DNA of 64,000 bases from Bacteroidales bacterium (GTDB lineage Bacteria > Bacteroidota > Bacteroidia > Bacteroidales > UBA932). This document shows positions 18,095 through 26,983 of the stretch, one piece after another. The notes beneath the pieces are model-generated. The model worked only from the letters and a program-made list of their open reading frames with translations. It searched no databases and was not told the DNA's origin. Where the stretch lies: positions 62,001 through 126,000 of the forward strand of contig JAGBVU010000001.1 in the NCBI GenBank assembly GCA_017630155.1, read 5' to 3'. Each line of letters opens with the position of its first letter. The stretch's first letter is position 1. The translations under genes and the position numbers were made by a program.

Positions 18095-18798
18095 TGTCTG
18101 GCTTTTACCGTACCATGGACCCTCATGAGTATGAGGATATAACATCGCGTATCCTTTATGAGGATAACCATCTGCTGGTTTTCAATAAGAGATCAGGTGA
18201 GATTGTCCAGGGGGACAAGACAGGTGATGAGCCACTGTCAGATACTCTCAAGGCCTATGTGGCACAAAGGGATTCCAAGCCTGGGCAGGTCTTCATGGGG
18301 GTTCCCCATAGGCTTGACCGCCCGGTAAGTGGTGTGGTGATTTTTGCCAAAACATCAAAAGCGCTGGAGAGACTGAATGAAATGTTCCGTTCAGAGGGGG
18401 ACAAAATTCAGAAGAGATATCGCGCCTTGGTGGAAAAATGCCCTGAACCTGCTGAAGGTGAGCTTGTCCACTATTTGCTCCGCAATGAAAAACAGAACAA
18501 ATCTTATGCGTATCCCAAGCCCAGAAATGGGGCAAAGGAGTCAAGGCTCAGATACAGGCTTGTACACCCTACGATAAATTATTTTCTGGTGGAGGTGGAG
18601 CTCCTGACAGGGCGTCACCATCAAATAAGGTGTCAGCTTTCAACCATCGGTTCGGTGATTAAAGGTGATCTTAAGTATGGGGCACGCAGGTCCAATAGGG
18701 ATGGAGGTATTTCACTGCATGCATACAGTGTGTCGTTTATCCATCCTGTGAAGAAGGAGAGGGTGGAGGTTATTGCCCATCACCCGCTTTACGAGTAG
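18094..18798 (+). CDS. RluA-family pseudouridine synthase
   Basis: A 234-residue single-domain pseudouridine synthase without an S4 domain. The catalytic Asp is in PHRLDRPVSGVVIFAKTSKA (about 69-88). The family strands ILYEDNHLLVFNKRSGEIVQ and a C-terminal LLTGRHHQIRCQL are also present. The RNA target (rRNA or tRNA) cannot be told from sequence. It is coupled to panB, and its last 29 bases overlap the convergent nadD. Confidence 0.9.
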   Translation: MSGFYRTMDPHEYEDITSRILYEDNHLLVFNKRSGEIVQGDKTGDEPLSDTLKAYVAQRDSKPGQVFMGVPHRLDRPVSGVVIFAKTSKALERLNEMFRSEGDKIQKRYRALVEKCPEPAEGELVHYLLRNEKQNKSYAYPKPRNGAKESRLRYRLVHPTINYFLVEVELLTGRHHQIRCQLSTIGSVIKGDLKYGARRSNRDGGISLHAYSVSFIHPVKKERVEVIAHHPLYE

Positions 18799-19333
18799 AA
18801 TTTCTTATCTCTGTGGATGAAATATTGTATAGAGGTGCGTTGCTCAGGTAACGCACTTTTTTTGTCTTTGGCATTGAATCATATTGCTCGCAGAGCTGGG
18901 AATCATCTATTCCTCCCCTTGGATATACCCACACCTCAAACTCGTGAAGCAGTTCGTCCCATTTATACCACTTTTCGATAATCCTGATATTGTCTCCACC
19001 AATGATGAGGATGTGCTCATTTTCAGGCTCTTTCTCTCTGATGTGGCGGAGGGTGTTGATGGTGTATAGTGGGGATGGAAGGTGAAACTCCACATCTGAG
19101 ACGGCTATTTTGGCTTTGAGTTCTTCAGACAATGGGAGTTCTGATACCTCTTTAGTTGTCTGCGCCAGCCTCTCTGTAGGGTCAGCAATGATGCTGGCAT
19201 CCTTAAGTGGGTTCTTTGGGGATACAATCAGACGCACCTGATCAATATCGCACTGCTCCAAAAGGAAACGGGCGATGTTCAGGTGTCCGAAGTGGATCGG
19301 GTTAAATGAACCGAAAAAGAGGGCGCAGCGCAT
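18770..19333 (-). CDS. nadD: Nicotinate-nucleotide adenylyltransferase
   Basis: A 187-residue nucleotidyltransferase forming nicotinate adenine dinucleotide for NAD synthesis. The T/HxGH signature is at the N-terminus (FFGSFNPIHFGHLNIARFL), with LIVSPKNPLKD (substrate loop) and a C-terminal ISSTEIRNSTRK matching the ISSTxIR family motif. It lies 5 bases downstream of gmk on the same strand, a pairing common in Bacteroidetes. Confidence 0.95.
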   Translation of the reverse strand: MRCALFFGSFNPIHFGHLNIARFLLEQCDIDQVRLIVSPKNPLKDASIIADPTERLAQTTKEVSELPLSEELKAKIAVSDVEFHLPSPLYTINTLRHIREKEPENEHILIIGGDNIRIIEKWYKWDELLHEFEVWVYPRGGIDDSQLCEQYDSMPKTKKVRYLSNAPLYNISSTEIRNSTRKAGDGQ

Positions 19334-19338
19334 AGAGC

Positions 19339-19941
19339 CTATCTGTTCACAACAAAACTATCAATCAGCCCCTCTGCTTCTGTTAGAGATTCAGAAAGGA
19401 TATCATTGACCAGGACAACATCAAAATATTGCTCATAGGTGAGCTCCTCCTCTGCTTTGGCTACCCTTCTTTCGATAGCCTCAGGGGTGTCGGTGCCACG
19501 CCCGATGAGTCTACGGCGGAGCTCCTCTACGCAAGGTGGCTTTACAAAAACTGCCAAAGCGGCATCGCCAAAGATTTTTTTAAGGTTAACACCACCTTTG
19601 ACATCAATATCGAAGAGGATGGTGTGTCCTTTGGCCCAAATCCTGTCAATCTCGCTGCGGAGAGTGCCGTAGTATGACCCTTTGTACACCTCTTCCCACT
19701 CTACAAAGGCATCCTCTTTTATGAGCTTTTCAAACTCCTCAGATGAGTAGAAGTAGTACTCCTTGCCGTGTTGTTCCTGTCCTCGTGGTGCCCTGGATGT
19801 GGCAGAAATGGAGAATTCGAGGAAAGGGTACTTTTGTAGCAAGTGCCCAACTATAGTGCTTTTTCCCGAGCCTGATGGGGCAGAGAAGATTATTATCTTA
19901 TTGGAGGTGGTATTGTTTGATGCCATTTCGATTTTTTTCAA
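19339..19941 (-). CDS. gmk: Guanylate kinase
   Basis: It phosphorylates GMP to GDP and is about 200 residues long. The P-loop is IIFSAPSGSGKSTIVGHLL near residues 17-35, followed by the GMP-binding SISATSRAPRGQEQHGKEYYF and FDIDVKGGVNLKK. A Met five codons downstream (MASNNT) is an alternative start. It is divergent from fba, whose promoter lies just beyond its start codon. GuaA at 39.4 kb supplies GMP in the same pathway. Confidence 0.96.
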   Translation of the reverse strand: MKKIEMASNNTTSNKIIIFSAPSGSGKSTIVGHLLQKYPFLEFSISATSRAPRGQEQHGKEYYFYSSEEFEKLIKEDAFVEWEEVYKGSYYGTLRSEIDRIWAKGHTILFDIDVKGGVNLKKIFGDAALAVFVKPPCVEELRRRLIGRGTDTPEAIERRVAKAEEELTYEQYFDVVLVNDILSESLTEAEGLIDSFVVNR

Positions 19942-19959
19942 ATATATCGCAAAATTATC

Positions 19960-19967
19960 TATTTTTG
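19960..19967 (+). promoter_or_regulatory. -7 box for fba
   Basis: TATTTTTG matches TAnnTTTG and leaves a leader of roughly 45 bases before the aldolase start. No TTTG -33 box at the ideal distance; a T-rich stretch occupies it. Confidence 0.55.
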
Positions 19968-20017
19968 CGCGATTTTTGACACAAAAGGGATTTATAAATT
20001 TTAAAATACATAGAAAA

Positions 20018-21016
20018 ATGGTATCTTACAAAGATTTAGGCTTGGTAAACACCAGAGAGATGTTTGCCAAAGCAGTAGAGGGTGGATATGCAATTCCTGC
20101 CTTCAACTTCAATAATATGGAGCAGATGCAAGCTATTATCAAAGCTGCAGTTGAGACCAAATCTCCAGTTATCCTTCAAGTATCAAAAGGTGCACGTCAA
20201 TATGCTAACGCTACTCTTCTCCGCTATATGGCACAGGGTGCTGTAGAGTATGCAAAGGAGCTTGGTTGTGAGAATCCTCAAATCGTTCTTCACCTTGACC
20301 ACGGTGATACATTCGAAACTTGCAAAAGCTGTATCGACTCAGGTTTCTCTTCAGTTATGATCGACGGTTCACACCTTTCATACGAGGAGAATGTGGCTCT
20401 TACCAAAAAAGTGGTAGAGTATGCCCATCAGTTCGATGTAACTGTTGAGGGTGAGCTTGGTGTTCTTGCTGGTGTTGAGGATGAGGTATCTTCAGACCAC
20501 CACACTTACACTAACCCTGAGGAGGTAATTGACTTCGCTACCCGTACAGGTTGCGATTCACTTGCTATCTCTATCGGTACTTCTCACGGTGCTTACAAAT
20601 TTACCCCTGAGCAATGTACTATTGATCCTCAGACAGGTAAAATGGTTCCTCCTCCACTTGCATTCGATGTTTTGAAAGCAGTTGAAGAGAAACTTCCAGG
20701 TTTCCCTATCGTACTTCACGGCTCTTCTTCAGTTCCTGAGGAGGAGGTTGAGACCATCAACAAATACGGTGGAGCCCTTAAAGCTGCTATCGGTATTCCA
20801 GAGGAGTGGCTACGCGAATCAGCAAAATCTGCAGTTTGCAAAATCAACATTGACTCAGACTCACGTCTTGCTATGACTGCAGCAATCCGCAAAACTTTTG
20901 CTGAGAAACCTGCTGAGTTTGACCCTCGCAAATATCTTGGTCCTGCAAGAGACAATATGGAGAAACTTTACAAGCATAAAATCATTAATGTGCTTGGCTC
21001 TAACGACAAACTATAA
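20018..21016 (+). CDS. fba: Class II fructose-bisphosphate aldolase
   Basis: A zinc-dependent aldolase of 332 residues that splits fructose 1,6-bisphosphate in glycolysis. The start MVSYKDLGLVNTREMF fits the family; the frame stays open further upstream but overlaps gmk. Zinc ligands are visible in LHLDHGDTFE and SIGTSHGAYKF, with VEGELGVLAG between. The substrate loop VLHGSSSVPEEEVE and NIDSDSRLAMTAAIR complete the active site. Codon use is noticeably more biased than in neighbours, fitting high expression. Confidence 0.96.
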   Translation: MVSYKDLGLVNTREMFAKAVEGGYAIPAFNFNNMEQMQAIIKAAVETKSPVILQVSKGARQYANATLLRYMAQGAVEYAKELGCENPQIVLHLDHGDTFETCKSCIDSGFSSVMIDGSHLSYEENVALTKKVVEYAHQFDVTVEGELGVLAGVEDEVSSDHHTYTNPEEVIDFATRTGCDSLAISIGTSHGAYKFTPEQCTIDPQTGKMVPPPLAFDVLKAVEEKLPGFPIVLHGSSSVPEEEVETINKYGGALKAAIGIPEEWLRESAKSAVCKINIDSDSRLAMTAAIRKTFAEKPAEFDPRKYLGPARDNMEKLYKHKIINVLGSNDKL

Positions 21017-21039
21017 TATCAGTTTGACGATAAAATTTA

Positions 21040-21073
21040 GGGGTTGTCACTTTTGGTGGCAATCCCTTTTTTA
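21040..21073 (+). terminator. fba terminator
   Basis: Stem GGGGTTGTCAC with GGTGGCAATCCC (two G-T pairs), followed by a T run, 23 bases after the aldolase stop. Confidence 0.8.
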
Positions 21074-21075
21074 TT

Positions 21076-21083
21076 TATATTTG
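21076..21083 (+). promoter_or_regulatory. -7 box for the LPP20-like lipoprotein gene
   Basis: TATATTTG matches TAnnTTTG directly after the fba terminator, 38 bases before the start codon. Confidence 0.55.
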
Positions 21084-21121
21084 CATATAAGATCAAAGTA
21101 ATAACCAAATATTTAAAGATT

Positions 21122-21688
21122 ATGAAAATCAATAGGTTTTTTATGCTCCTTGCAGCAGTGGCACTAATGCCTGTATTTTGCTCTTGCGGTTCACCCAAGC
21201 CAGTAACCAAAGGGATGACAGAGGTGTCAGTTCCCCTTTCATCAAAGAAACACCATTCAGATTCCAAATATTTTCGTGCTACAGGTATGGGTGAGAGCCC
21301 AGATTTGGTGGTAGCAAAGAAAATTGCCCTTATGAATGCCCGTACAGAGATAGCATCGACAGTTCAGGCTACAATTAAGACTGTCTCAGAACAATATCTC
21401 AATCAGGTGACAGTGGCAAACAAACAGGAGTATATGGCAAAATTTGAGGAGACATCACGCCAGGTGGTAAATCAGGTACTTGAAGGTGTGACAATCCAGG
21501 AGGAGAAGATATTCCAGGCCAAAAAGGGGCCATACCAATACTACGTAAATCTGGAAATGTCCAAAGATGCAGTGGTTAAGGGTGTGGAAAATGCCATTTC
21601 AAAAGACCAGAAACTCTCTCTTGAATTTGAGAAGGACCAGTTCCAGAAAATTTTTGACCAGGAGATGGCAAAGTTTGAAAACCAGTAG
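21122..21688 (+). CDS. LPP20-like lipoprotein
   Basis: About 188 residues with a lipoprotein signal (KINRFFMLLAAVALMPVF before CSC). The mature part starts a strand YFRATGMGESPD, then a long helix LVVAKKIALMNARTEIASTV, and later GPYQYYVNLEMSKD. This is the LPP20 module, named for an outer-membrane lipoprotein of Helicobacter; its function is unknown in Bacteroidetes. The start is placed at MKINRF because an upstream in-frame Met lies before the -7 box. The gene is monocistronic between two terminators. Confidence 0.75.
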   Translation: MKINRFFMLLAAVALMPVFCSCGSPKPVTKGMTEVSVPLSSKKHHSDSKYFRATGMGESPDLVVAKKIALMNARTEIASTVQATIKTVSEQYLNQVTVANKQEYMAKFEETSRQVVNQVLEGVTIQEEKIFQAKKGPYQYYVNLEMSKDAVVKGVENAISKDQKLSLEFEKDQFQKIFDQEMAKFENQ

Positions 21689-21709
21689 AAATATGGGTTT
21701 GACAGTATA

Positions 21710-21744
21710 CCCCGGAGGTAAGTCGCCTCTGGGGTTCTTTTTTA
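21710..21744 (+). terminator. Terminator of the LPP20-like gene
   Basis: A 9-bp stem CCCCGGAGG/CCTCTGGGG (one G-T pair), loop of 7, then a run ending TTCTTTTTT. Confidence 0.85.
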
Positions 21745-21802
21745 TATGGGTAGGAGGGTGTGACAAAATGTCGCACCTGCTTTTTGGCAAACAATTTGTT
21801 TT

Positions 21803-21810
21803 TATCTTTG
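21803..21810 (+). promoter_or_regulatory. -7 box for the grpE operon
   Basis: TATCTTTG matches TAnnTTTG, 22 bases before grpE. No CIRCE-type inverted repeat is visible nearby. Confidence 0.55.
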
Positions 21811-21832
21811 CACGCGATTTTTTAAGAGAAAA

Positions 21833-22399
21833 ATGATGAAAGAGAAAACAGATAAAAAAGAGAGTGCCAAAAAGGCTGAGAAGATTGACAAATTGAAGGA
21901 ACTGGAGGTGAAGCTCGAAGAGATGGAGACAAAATGTGGTGAGCTTGAATCCAAAGTTTCTGAGTCTGAGCAAAAAGTGGCAGAGGCGACAGACAAATAT
22001 GTCCGTATGGCAGCCGAGTTTGACAATTACCGCAGAAGAACTGCCAAAGAGAAGCTCGAACTGGTCAATACAGCAGGTGAAGATGTGATCAAAGGTCTTC
22101 TACCTATTCTGGATGATTGCGAGAGGGCTCTCAATATGTTGAAAGGTTCAAATGCCGATGCTTCAGCTATCGAGGGTACAGAGCTTATTCTCAATAAACT
22201 GTTCGGATATCTGAAGACAAAAGGGGTAGAGAAAATCGAGGCAGTAGGTAAGGAACTCGATACAGATTATCATGAGGCTGTAGCCCAATTCCCTGTTGAA
22301 GATCCAGATAAGAAAAATAAAATTATAGATGTAGTGCAGCAAGGTTACCTGCTTCACGAAAAAGTTATCCGCTACTCTAAAGTGGTAGTGGGAATATAG
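21833..22399 (+). CDS. grpE: Nucleotide exchange factor GrpE
   Basis: A DnaK cochaperone of 188 residues. A charged, coiled-coil N-terminal half (KLKELEVKLEEMETKCGELE) leads into the signature KYVRMAAEFDNYRRRTAKEK. The small beta domain follows with DTDYHEAVAQFPVED and VVQQGYLLHEKVIRYSKVVVG. The second ATG (ATGATG) may be used. It is followed 3 bases later by dnaJ. Confidence 0.96.
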   Translation: MMKEKTDKKESAKKAEKIDKLKELEVKLEEMETKCGELESKVSESEQKVAEATDKYVRMAAEFDNYRRRTAKEKLELVNTAGEDVIKGLLPILDDCERALNMLKGSNADASAIEGTELILNKLFGYLKTKGVEKIEAVGKELDTDYHEAVAQFPVEDPDKKNKIIDVVQQGYLLHEKVIRYSKVVVGI

Positions 22400-22402
22400 G
22401 AT

Positions 22403-23566
22403 ATGGCAGAAAAAAGAGACTATTATGAGGTGCTTGGTGTCAGCAAGAGTTCCACACCTGAAGAGATAAAGAAAGCCTACCGTAAGTTGGCTATGCAGTA
22501 TCACCCCGACAAGAACCCGGGTGATGTAGCAGCTGAAGAGAAATTCAAGGAGGCAGCAGAGGCTTATGATGTCCTGAGCAATCCTGAGAAGAAACAGAGA
22601 TATGACCAGTTTGGCCACGCAGGTATGGGTGGTGCAGCCGGTGGTGGCTTTGGAGGCTTCTCGAATATGGAGGATATATTCAGCGCTTTTGGCGATATAT
22701 TCGGAGGTGGATTTGGTGGTGGTTTTGGCGGTTTCGGTGGCTTCGGCGGTGGCGGAGCGAGGGGGAGAAGGGTAGCCCGAGGTTCCAATATCAGAATCAA
22801 GATCAAACTTTCACTTGAGGAGATAGTCAATGGCGTTGAGAAGAAGATCAAGATTGAAAAACATGTCAAATGTCACAAGTGTAATGGACGTGGAGCAGAG
22901 TCTGAAGCGGATATCAAAACTTGCGATACTTGTCGAGGTACTGGTACTGTAACCAAAGTGGTGCAGTCTTTCCTTGGTCAGATGCAGACATCCTCTCCTT
23001 GTCCTACATGTGGTGGTGAGGGCAAAGTGATTACAAAGCCTTGTTCTTGTTGTCACGGAAGCGGTCTGGAGAAGAAATCTGAAGAGATATCATTCAAGGT
23101 ACCTGCAGGTGTGACTGAAGGTATGCAGCTGACAGTTCAAGGGAAAGGTAATGCTGCCAAGGGTGATGGAGTCAATGGTGACCTTCTTGTGTTGATAACA
23201 GAAGAACCGCATCCGGAACTTCAAAGGGATGGTAACGATTTGATCTACTCCCTTTTCGTATCTGTTCCAGATGCTATTCTCGGATGTACAGCGGAGATAC
23301 CGTCGGTGGATGGTAAGTTGAGGATAAAGGTGGAGCCTGGTACACAGTCAGGCAAGATATTGCGTCTGAGAGGGAAAGGTGTTCCTGATGTCAATGGGTA
23401 TGGTGCAGGGGATCTGCTGGTATATATTCAGGTTTGGATACCAAAGAAAGTTGATAAAGAGGAGAAGGAGATGCTTGAGAAGATTCAAGAGTCCAAAAAT
23501 TTCAAACCATCTCCTACGAAGGATGACAGAAATTTCTTCGAGAGGCTGAAAAGGATGTTCAGTTAA
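22403..23566 (+). CDS. dnaJ: Chaperone DnaJ (Hsp40)
   Basis: A type I DnaJ of 387 residues. The J domain has the HPD motif ([13 protein letters not shown]). A Gly/Phe-rich linker (about 75-115) comes next. Four CxxCxGxG-type zinc repeats are present ([32 protein letters not shown]). The C-terminal client-binding domains include [11 protein letters not shown] and [13 protein letters not shown]. It stimulates DnaK ATPase. Confidence 0.97.
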   Translation: MAEKRDYYEVLGVSKSSTPEEIKKAYRKLAMQYHPDKNPGDVAAEEKFKEAAEAYDVLSNPEKKQRYDQFGHAGMGGAAGGGFGGFSNMEDIFSAFGDIFGGGFGGGFGGFGGFGGGGARGRRVARGSNIRIKIKLSLEEIVNGVEKKIKIEKHVKCHKCNGRGAESEADIKTCDTCRGTGTVTKVVQSFLGQMQTSSPCPTCGGEGKVITKPCSCCHGSGLEKKSEEISFKVPAGVTEGMQLTVQGKGNAAKGDGVNGDLLVLITEEPHPELQRDGNDLIYSLFVSVPDAILGCTAEIPSVDGKLRIKVEPGTQSGKILRLRGKGVPDVNGYGAGDLLVYIQVWIPKKVDKEEKEMLEKIQESKNFKPSPTKDDRNFFERLKRMFS

Positions 23567-23581
23567 TCTTCTCTTGACAGG

Positions 23582-25252
23582 ATGATAAAATTACTTTTTC
23601 TGACATTGTATATGGCGATAGGCTTTTCTCACGGTGATGATGCCGGAGAAAGGTCTTTGCCGCTTAAAATCAAGCCCTCATTTGCCGGAACTTATGGGGA
23701 GCTGAGAAGTGGTAGATTTCACGCAGGTTTCGATTTCAGAGTGGGAGGAGTAGTGGGTGAACCTATCTATTCCATTGGTGATGGCTATATCTCCAGAATT
23801 ACCGTAACATCCACAGGATATGGTAATGGTCTCTATATCACCCATCCGGATGGAACAGTATCTATATATGGTCATATGCACGAGTTTGCTCCTGAGATAG
23901 CACAATTTGTGGAGAAAAGGCAGTATGAGAATGAGAGTTTTAATGTCAATATTGTTCTGAAGCCTGAGGATTTTCCTGTGGAGAAGGGACAATTTATCGG
24001 TAAGGTGGGGAATAGCGGCTCCTCTGCAGCACCGCATCTCCATTTTGAGGTGAGGCGTCCTGATGATGCTGGACCGGTCAATGTGGCATATCATGATTAT
24101 TTCAAATATGAGGACAATGTCCCTCCGGTGATACAAAAGGTGAATTTTTATTCATTTGAGGACTCTACAGGGGTGGTGCAGAGTGAACTGATCAGGAGTT
24201 TCAGAGGCAGCTCTTCGAAAGTGCTGGAGGTGAGTGATAAATTCTATGTGGCTGTAGATGCACACGACAGACAGGCGGGTACCCCTGGAAAGTTGGGACT
24301 GGAGGTTTATGAGTTCTTTCTGGATGGTGAAAGTGTATTTAGATATGGGACTGGTGAATATACCTATAAGGAGCAGGAGACGTTCAATGCCCTTATTGAT
24401 TATAGGGAGAGGGTTAGGAGCGGCGACGCTCTGATTAAGAGTTATGTTGAGCCAGGCAATGGGTTTAAGAGGAAGATTACAGCGGTGAATAGGGGTATCT
24501 TTAGCCTGACAGACAATGATGTGCACAGTGTTAAGGTGGTGGTGGAGGATTTGCATGGTAATAAGAAATTTGCTACTTTTAAGGTCAGAAGAGGAGCAAG
24601 TGCTGGAGATACACTGAGATATGACAGGGCAATCCCATGGTTTGCCCCATATGCCTTTGCAAAAAAAGGGGTGAAGGTCTCTCTTCCGGTGATGTCACTT
24701 TTCAGGAGTGAAGCTATTGAAATAGATACAGTATCAGTCGGTGGCAAGTTCTACTCCAAAGTGTGGAGGATTCATAATCCGGAGGTTCCTTTGAAAAAAG
24801 CGGGTGTAGTGGAGATTGATGTTGAGAATTTGCCCGATTCGTTGGAGAGCAAGGCGTTTCTCGGCTATCTCACAGATGGAGGTAGGGTCTCATATTGTGG
24901 AGGGAAGTACAAAGATGGGGTGATGAGGGGGAGATTGTCTTCCTTTGGAATGTATTGTGTGGGGATTGATACCGAAGGGCCGAAGATAAAACCAAGGTTC
25001 TCATCTCTCCGTACCATCCAGCGTAGTGGGCAAATGGCTTTTACCATAAAAGATGATTGCTCGGGAATAGGGAGTTTTAGGGCAGAAATTGATGGAGAGT
25101 GGGTTTTGGCACAGTTTGATAAGAAGTTTGACAAACTGTGGATAGTTCTGGACCCTGAGAGGGTGAAGCGGGGGTGCAGCCACGAGCTGGTGCTCAAAGT
25201 AAAAGACAATAGAGATAACGTATCAACATATAAATATAAGTTCAAATGGTAG
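23582..25252 (+). CDS. Exported M23-family metallopeptidase
   Basis: A 556-residue secreted protein. After the signal peptide comes the LytM/M23 domain (about 35-165): GRFHAGFDFRVGG (zinc His and Asp), GYGNGLYITHPDG, YGHMH and APHLHFEVR (catalytic and zinc His). The motifs are complete, so peptidoglycan endopeptidase activity is plausible. The C-terminal 380 residues are strand-rich and of no family I recognise. It is 15 bases after dnaJ and overlaps anmK by 7 bases, tying it to cell-wall recycling. Confidence 0.87.
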   Translation: MIKLLFLTLYMAIGFSHGDDAGERSLPLKIKPSFAGTYGELRSGRFHAGFDFRVGGVVGEPIYSIGDGYISRITVTSTGYGNGLYITHPDGTVSIYGHMHEFAPEIAQFVEKRQYENESFNVNIVLKPEDFPVEKGQFIGKVGNSGSSAAPHLHFEVRRPDDAGPVNVAYHDYFKYEDNVPPVIQKVNFYSFEDSTGVVQSELIRSFRGSSSKVLEVSDKFYVAVDAHDRQAGTPGKLGLEVYEFFLDGESVFRYGTGEYTYKEQETFNALIDYRERVRSGDALIKSYVEPGNGFKRKITAVNRGIFSLTDNDVHSVKVVVEDLHGNKKFATFKVRRGASAGDTLRYDRAIPWFAPYAFAKKGVKVSLPVMSLFRSEAIEIDTVSVGGKFYSKVWRIHNPEVPLKKAGVVEIDVENLPDSLESKAFLGYLTDGGRVSYCGGKYKDGVMRGRLSSFGMYCVGIDTEGPKIKPRFSSLRTIQRSGQMAFTIKDDCSGIGSFRAEIDGEWVLAQFDKKFDKLWIVLDPERVKRGCSHELVLKVKDNRDNVSTYKYKFKW

Positions 25253-26307
25253 TTAAAAGTGTAATCGGTCTGATGTCAGGAACATCATTGGATGGCCTTG
25301 ATTTGTGTTGTGTCACATTTAAATATGATGAAGGCAAATGGGAGTACCAAATCGTAAAGGCAGAGGATGAACCATATCCTGATGATATCAAACAGAAGTT
25401 GGCCAATGCCCAGAATATGAGCGCAGAAGAGTATGCCCTTTTCCATTCGGATTATGGTATCTATCTTGGTCAGAGGGTCAAAGCGTTCATTGATAGGAAT
25501 GGTCTGAAACCAGATCTGATTGCATCACACGGACACACTATTTTCCATCAGCCAGGTATCAGATTTACTGCCCAGATCGGTTCAGGGGCAGGAATTGCGG
25601 CGGAGACTGAGGTCGATTGTGTATGCGATTTCAGAACTACCGATGTGGCCCTCTTCGGTCAGGGTGCACCACTTGTTCCTATAGGGGACAGAACCCTCTT
25701 CGCTGATTATGACTACTGCCTCAATATGGGCGGATTCTCAAATATTTCATTTAATGAAGGCGATGTCCGTTCGGCTTACGATATAAGTCCTGTAAACTAT
25801 GTGATGAACCATTATACTCGTACTATCGGGCTTGATTATGATAAGGATGGGGAGATGGCAAGAAGTGGAAAGGTGTGTGAAGAACTGTTGGAAAGATTGG
25901 ACAACTTGGAGTTCTACTCGATGAAAGGGCCAAAATCACTTGGACGTGAGTGGGTTGAGAATGAGGTAATTCCGTTGATTGACTCATATAATCTCTCTAT
26001 AGAAGATAAACTATGCACTTTCTGCGAACATGTGGCTGTTCAGATAGGAAGTCATATAAAAGGTGGAAAAGTCCTTCTGACTGGAGGTGGCGCACTTAAC
26101 AAGTATCTTGTGGAGAGAATGTCAGCAAGGGCTCCTCAGTGTGAATATGTGGTTCCTGACAAGCTTACCATTAATTTCAAAGAGGCCTTGATATTTGCTT
26201 TCCTAGGTATGCTTTACATATGTGATATGCCTAATTGTCTCTCTTCTGTGACCGGTGCAAAGTTCAATTGTGTGGGCGGTGCACTATATAAAGGGAGAAA
26301 AAGATAA
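25246..26307 (+). CDS. anmK: Anhydro-N-acetylmuramic acid kinase
   Basis: AnmK (353 residues) cleaves the 1,6-anhydro ring of recovered anhydroMurNAc and phosphorylates it to MurNAc-6-phosphate. Sugar-kinase motifs are VIGLMSGTSLDGLDL at the N-terminus, SHGHTIFHQP, NMGGFSNISF and LLTGGGALNKYLVERM. Its start overlaps the end of the M23 peptidase. Both act on cell-wall material, and nagA elsewhere in the window could process the resulting GlcNAc-6-P. Confidence 0.94.
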   Translation: MVVKSVIGLMSGTSLDGLDLCCVTFKYDEGKWEYQIVKAEDEPYPDDIKQKLANAQNMSAEEYALFHSDYGIYLGQRVKAFIDRNGLKPDLIASHGHTIFHQPGIRFTAQIGSGAGIAAETEVDCVCDFRTTDVALFGQGAPLVPIGDRTLFADYDYCLNMGGFSNISFNEGDVRSAYDISPVNYVMNHYTRTIGLDYDKDGEMARSGKVCEELLERLDNLEFYSMKGPKSLGREWVENEVIPLIDSYNLSIEDKLCTFCEHVAVQIGSHIKGGKVLLTGGGALNKYLVERMSARAPQCEYVVPDKLTINFKEALIFAFLGMLYICDMPNCLSSVTGAKFNCVGGALYKGRKR

Positions 26308-26323
26308 TTTTTTTTGAGATATT

Positions 26324-26354
26324 TTTGGATAGAAGAAAAAAAGTTGTACTTTTG
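26324..26354 (+). promoter_or_regulatory. Promoter of rplS
   Basis: A TTTG -33 box (26324-26327) and a TACTTTTG -7 box (26347-26354) are 19 bases apart, a full Bacteroidetes match. They leave a leader of about 70 bases before the L19 start. Confidence 0.8.
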
Positions 26355-26366
26355 CAGTCCGAAAAA

Positions 26367-26417
26367 ATGAAAGCAACCTCTTGCAGTAAGACAATGATGT
26401 CGCAATGTTGCGCTTAA
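26367..26417 (+). CDS. Possible Cys-rich upstream ORF in the rplS leader
   Basis: A 16-codon [19 protein letters not shown], ends 13 bases before the likely L19 start. It begins about 12 bases after the -7 box. Whether it is translated is unknown. A regulatory leader for ribosomal-protein autogenous control is an alternative explanation for the leader. Confidence 0.25.
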   Translation: MKATSCSKTMMSQCCA

Positions 26418-26430
26418 AATGCTTAAAGAA

Positions 26431-26796
26431 ATGGATTTGATTAAAATTGCAGAGCAGGCTTGTGCTCATGAAGTAAAGCAACTTCCTAATTTTGGTGCTG
26501 GTGATACTATCACAGTTACTTATAAAATTAAAGAAGAGAATAAAGAAAGACTACAAAAGTTCCGTGGCGTTGTTATTCAGAGACGTGGTGCTGGTTCAAC
26601 TCAGACTTTCACAGTTCGCAAAATGTCTAACGGCGTAGGTGTTGAAAGAATTTTCCCTCTTTACTCACCATTCATTGACTCAATTGAAGTTAATAAGTTT
26701 GGTAAAGTACGTAGAGCAAGAATCTTCTACCTAAGAGAACTTACTGGTAAGAAAGCTCGTATTAAAGAGAAGAAATATGTAGCTAAAGCTGAATAA
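26431..26796 (+). CDS. rplS: 50S ribosomal protein L19
   Basis: L19 sits at the 30S-50S interface. Family motifs: [60 protein letters not shown] and [19 protein letters not shown]. The start is placed at MDLIKIAEQ, giving 121 residues; a Met four codons upstream is in frame. tRNA-Arg follows 14 bases later and may share its transcript. Confidence 0.96.
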   Translation: MDLIKIAEQACAHEVKQLPNFGAGDTITVTYKIKEENKERLQKFRGVVIQRRGAGSTQTFTVRKMSNGVGVERIFPLYSPFIDSIEVNKFGKVRRARIFYLRELTGKKARIKEKKYVAKAE

Positions 26797-26810
26797 GCTG
26801 CTACACTTCT

Positions 26811-26884
26811 GGCCTCGTAGCTCAACTGAATAGAGCATTTGACTACGGATCAAAAGGTTGTGGGTTTGAATCCCGCCGAGGTCA
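26811..26884 (+). tRNA. tRNA-Arg (anticodon ACG)
   Basis: A full cloverleaf: acceptor GGCCTCG/CGAGGTC (one G-T pair), D arm AGCTCAACTGAATAGAGCA, anticodon stem TTTGA/TCAAA with loop CTACGGA, T loop TTTGAAT, discriminator A. No CCA is encoded. Confidence 0.93.
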
Positions 26885-26899
26885 CTGATTACAAAAGGA

Positions 26900-26927
26900 A
26901 AAAGGAGTCGCAAAGCGGCTCCTTTTC
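26900..26927 (+). terminator. rplS/tRNA-Arg terminator
   Basis: Stem AAAAGGAGTCG/CGGCTCCTTTT (one G-T pair), loop CAAAG, ending in TTTT. It runs into a second, longer hairpin. Confidence 0.75.
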
Positions 26928-26981
26928 GTATATTAATCTCGGTGAGAGCTCGCTCTCAAACCGATATTAATATACGAAAAG
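26922..26981. repeat. Long inverted repeat (60 bp hairpin)
   Basis: The 21-base arms CTTTTCGTATATTAATCTCGG and its reverse complement differ at one position. They enclose an inner palindrome GAGAGctcgCTCTC. The left arm overlaps the tail of the preceding terminator. It looks like the boundary of an inserted repeat element. Confidence 0.7.
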
Positions 26982-26983
26982 AG

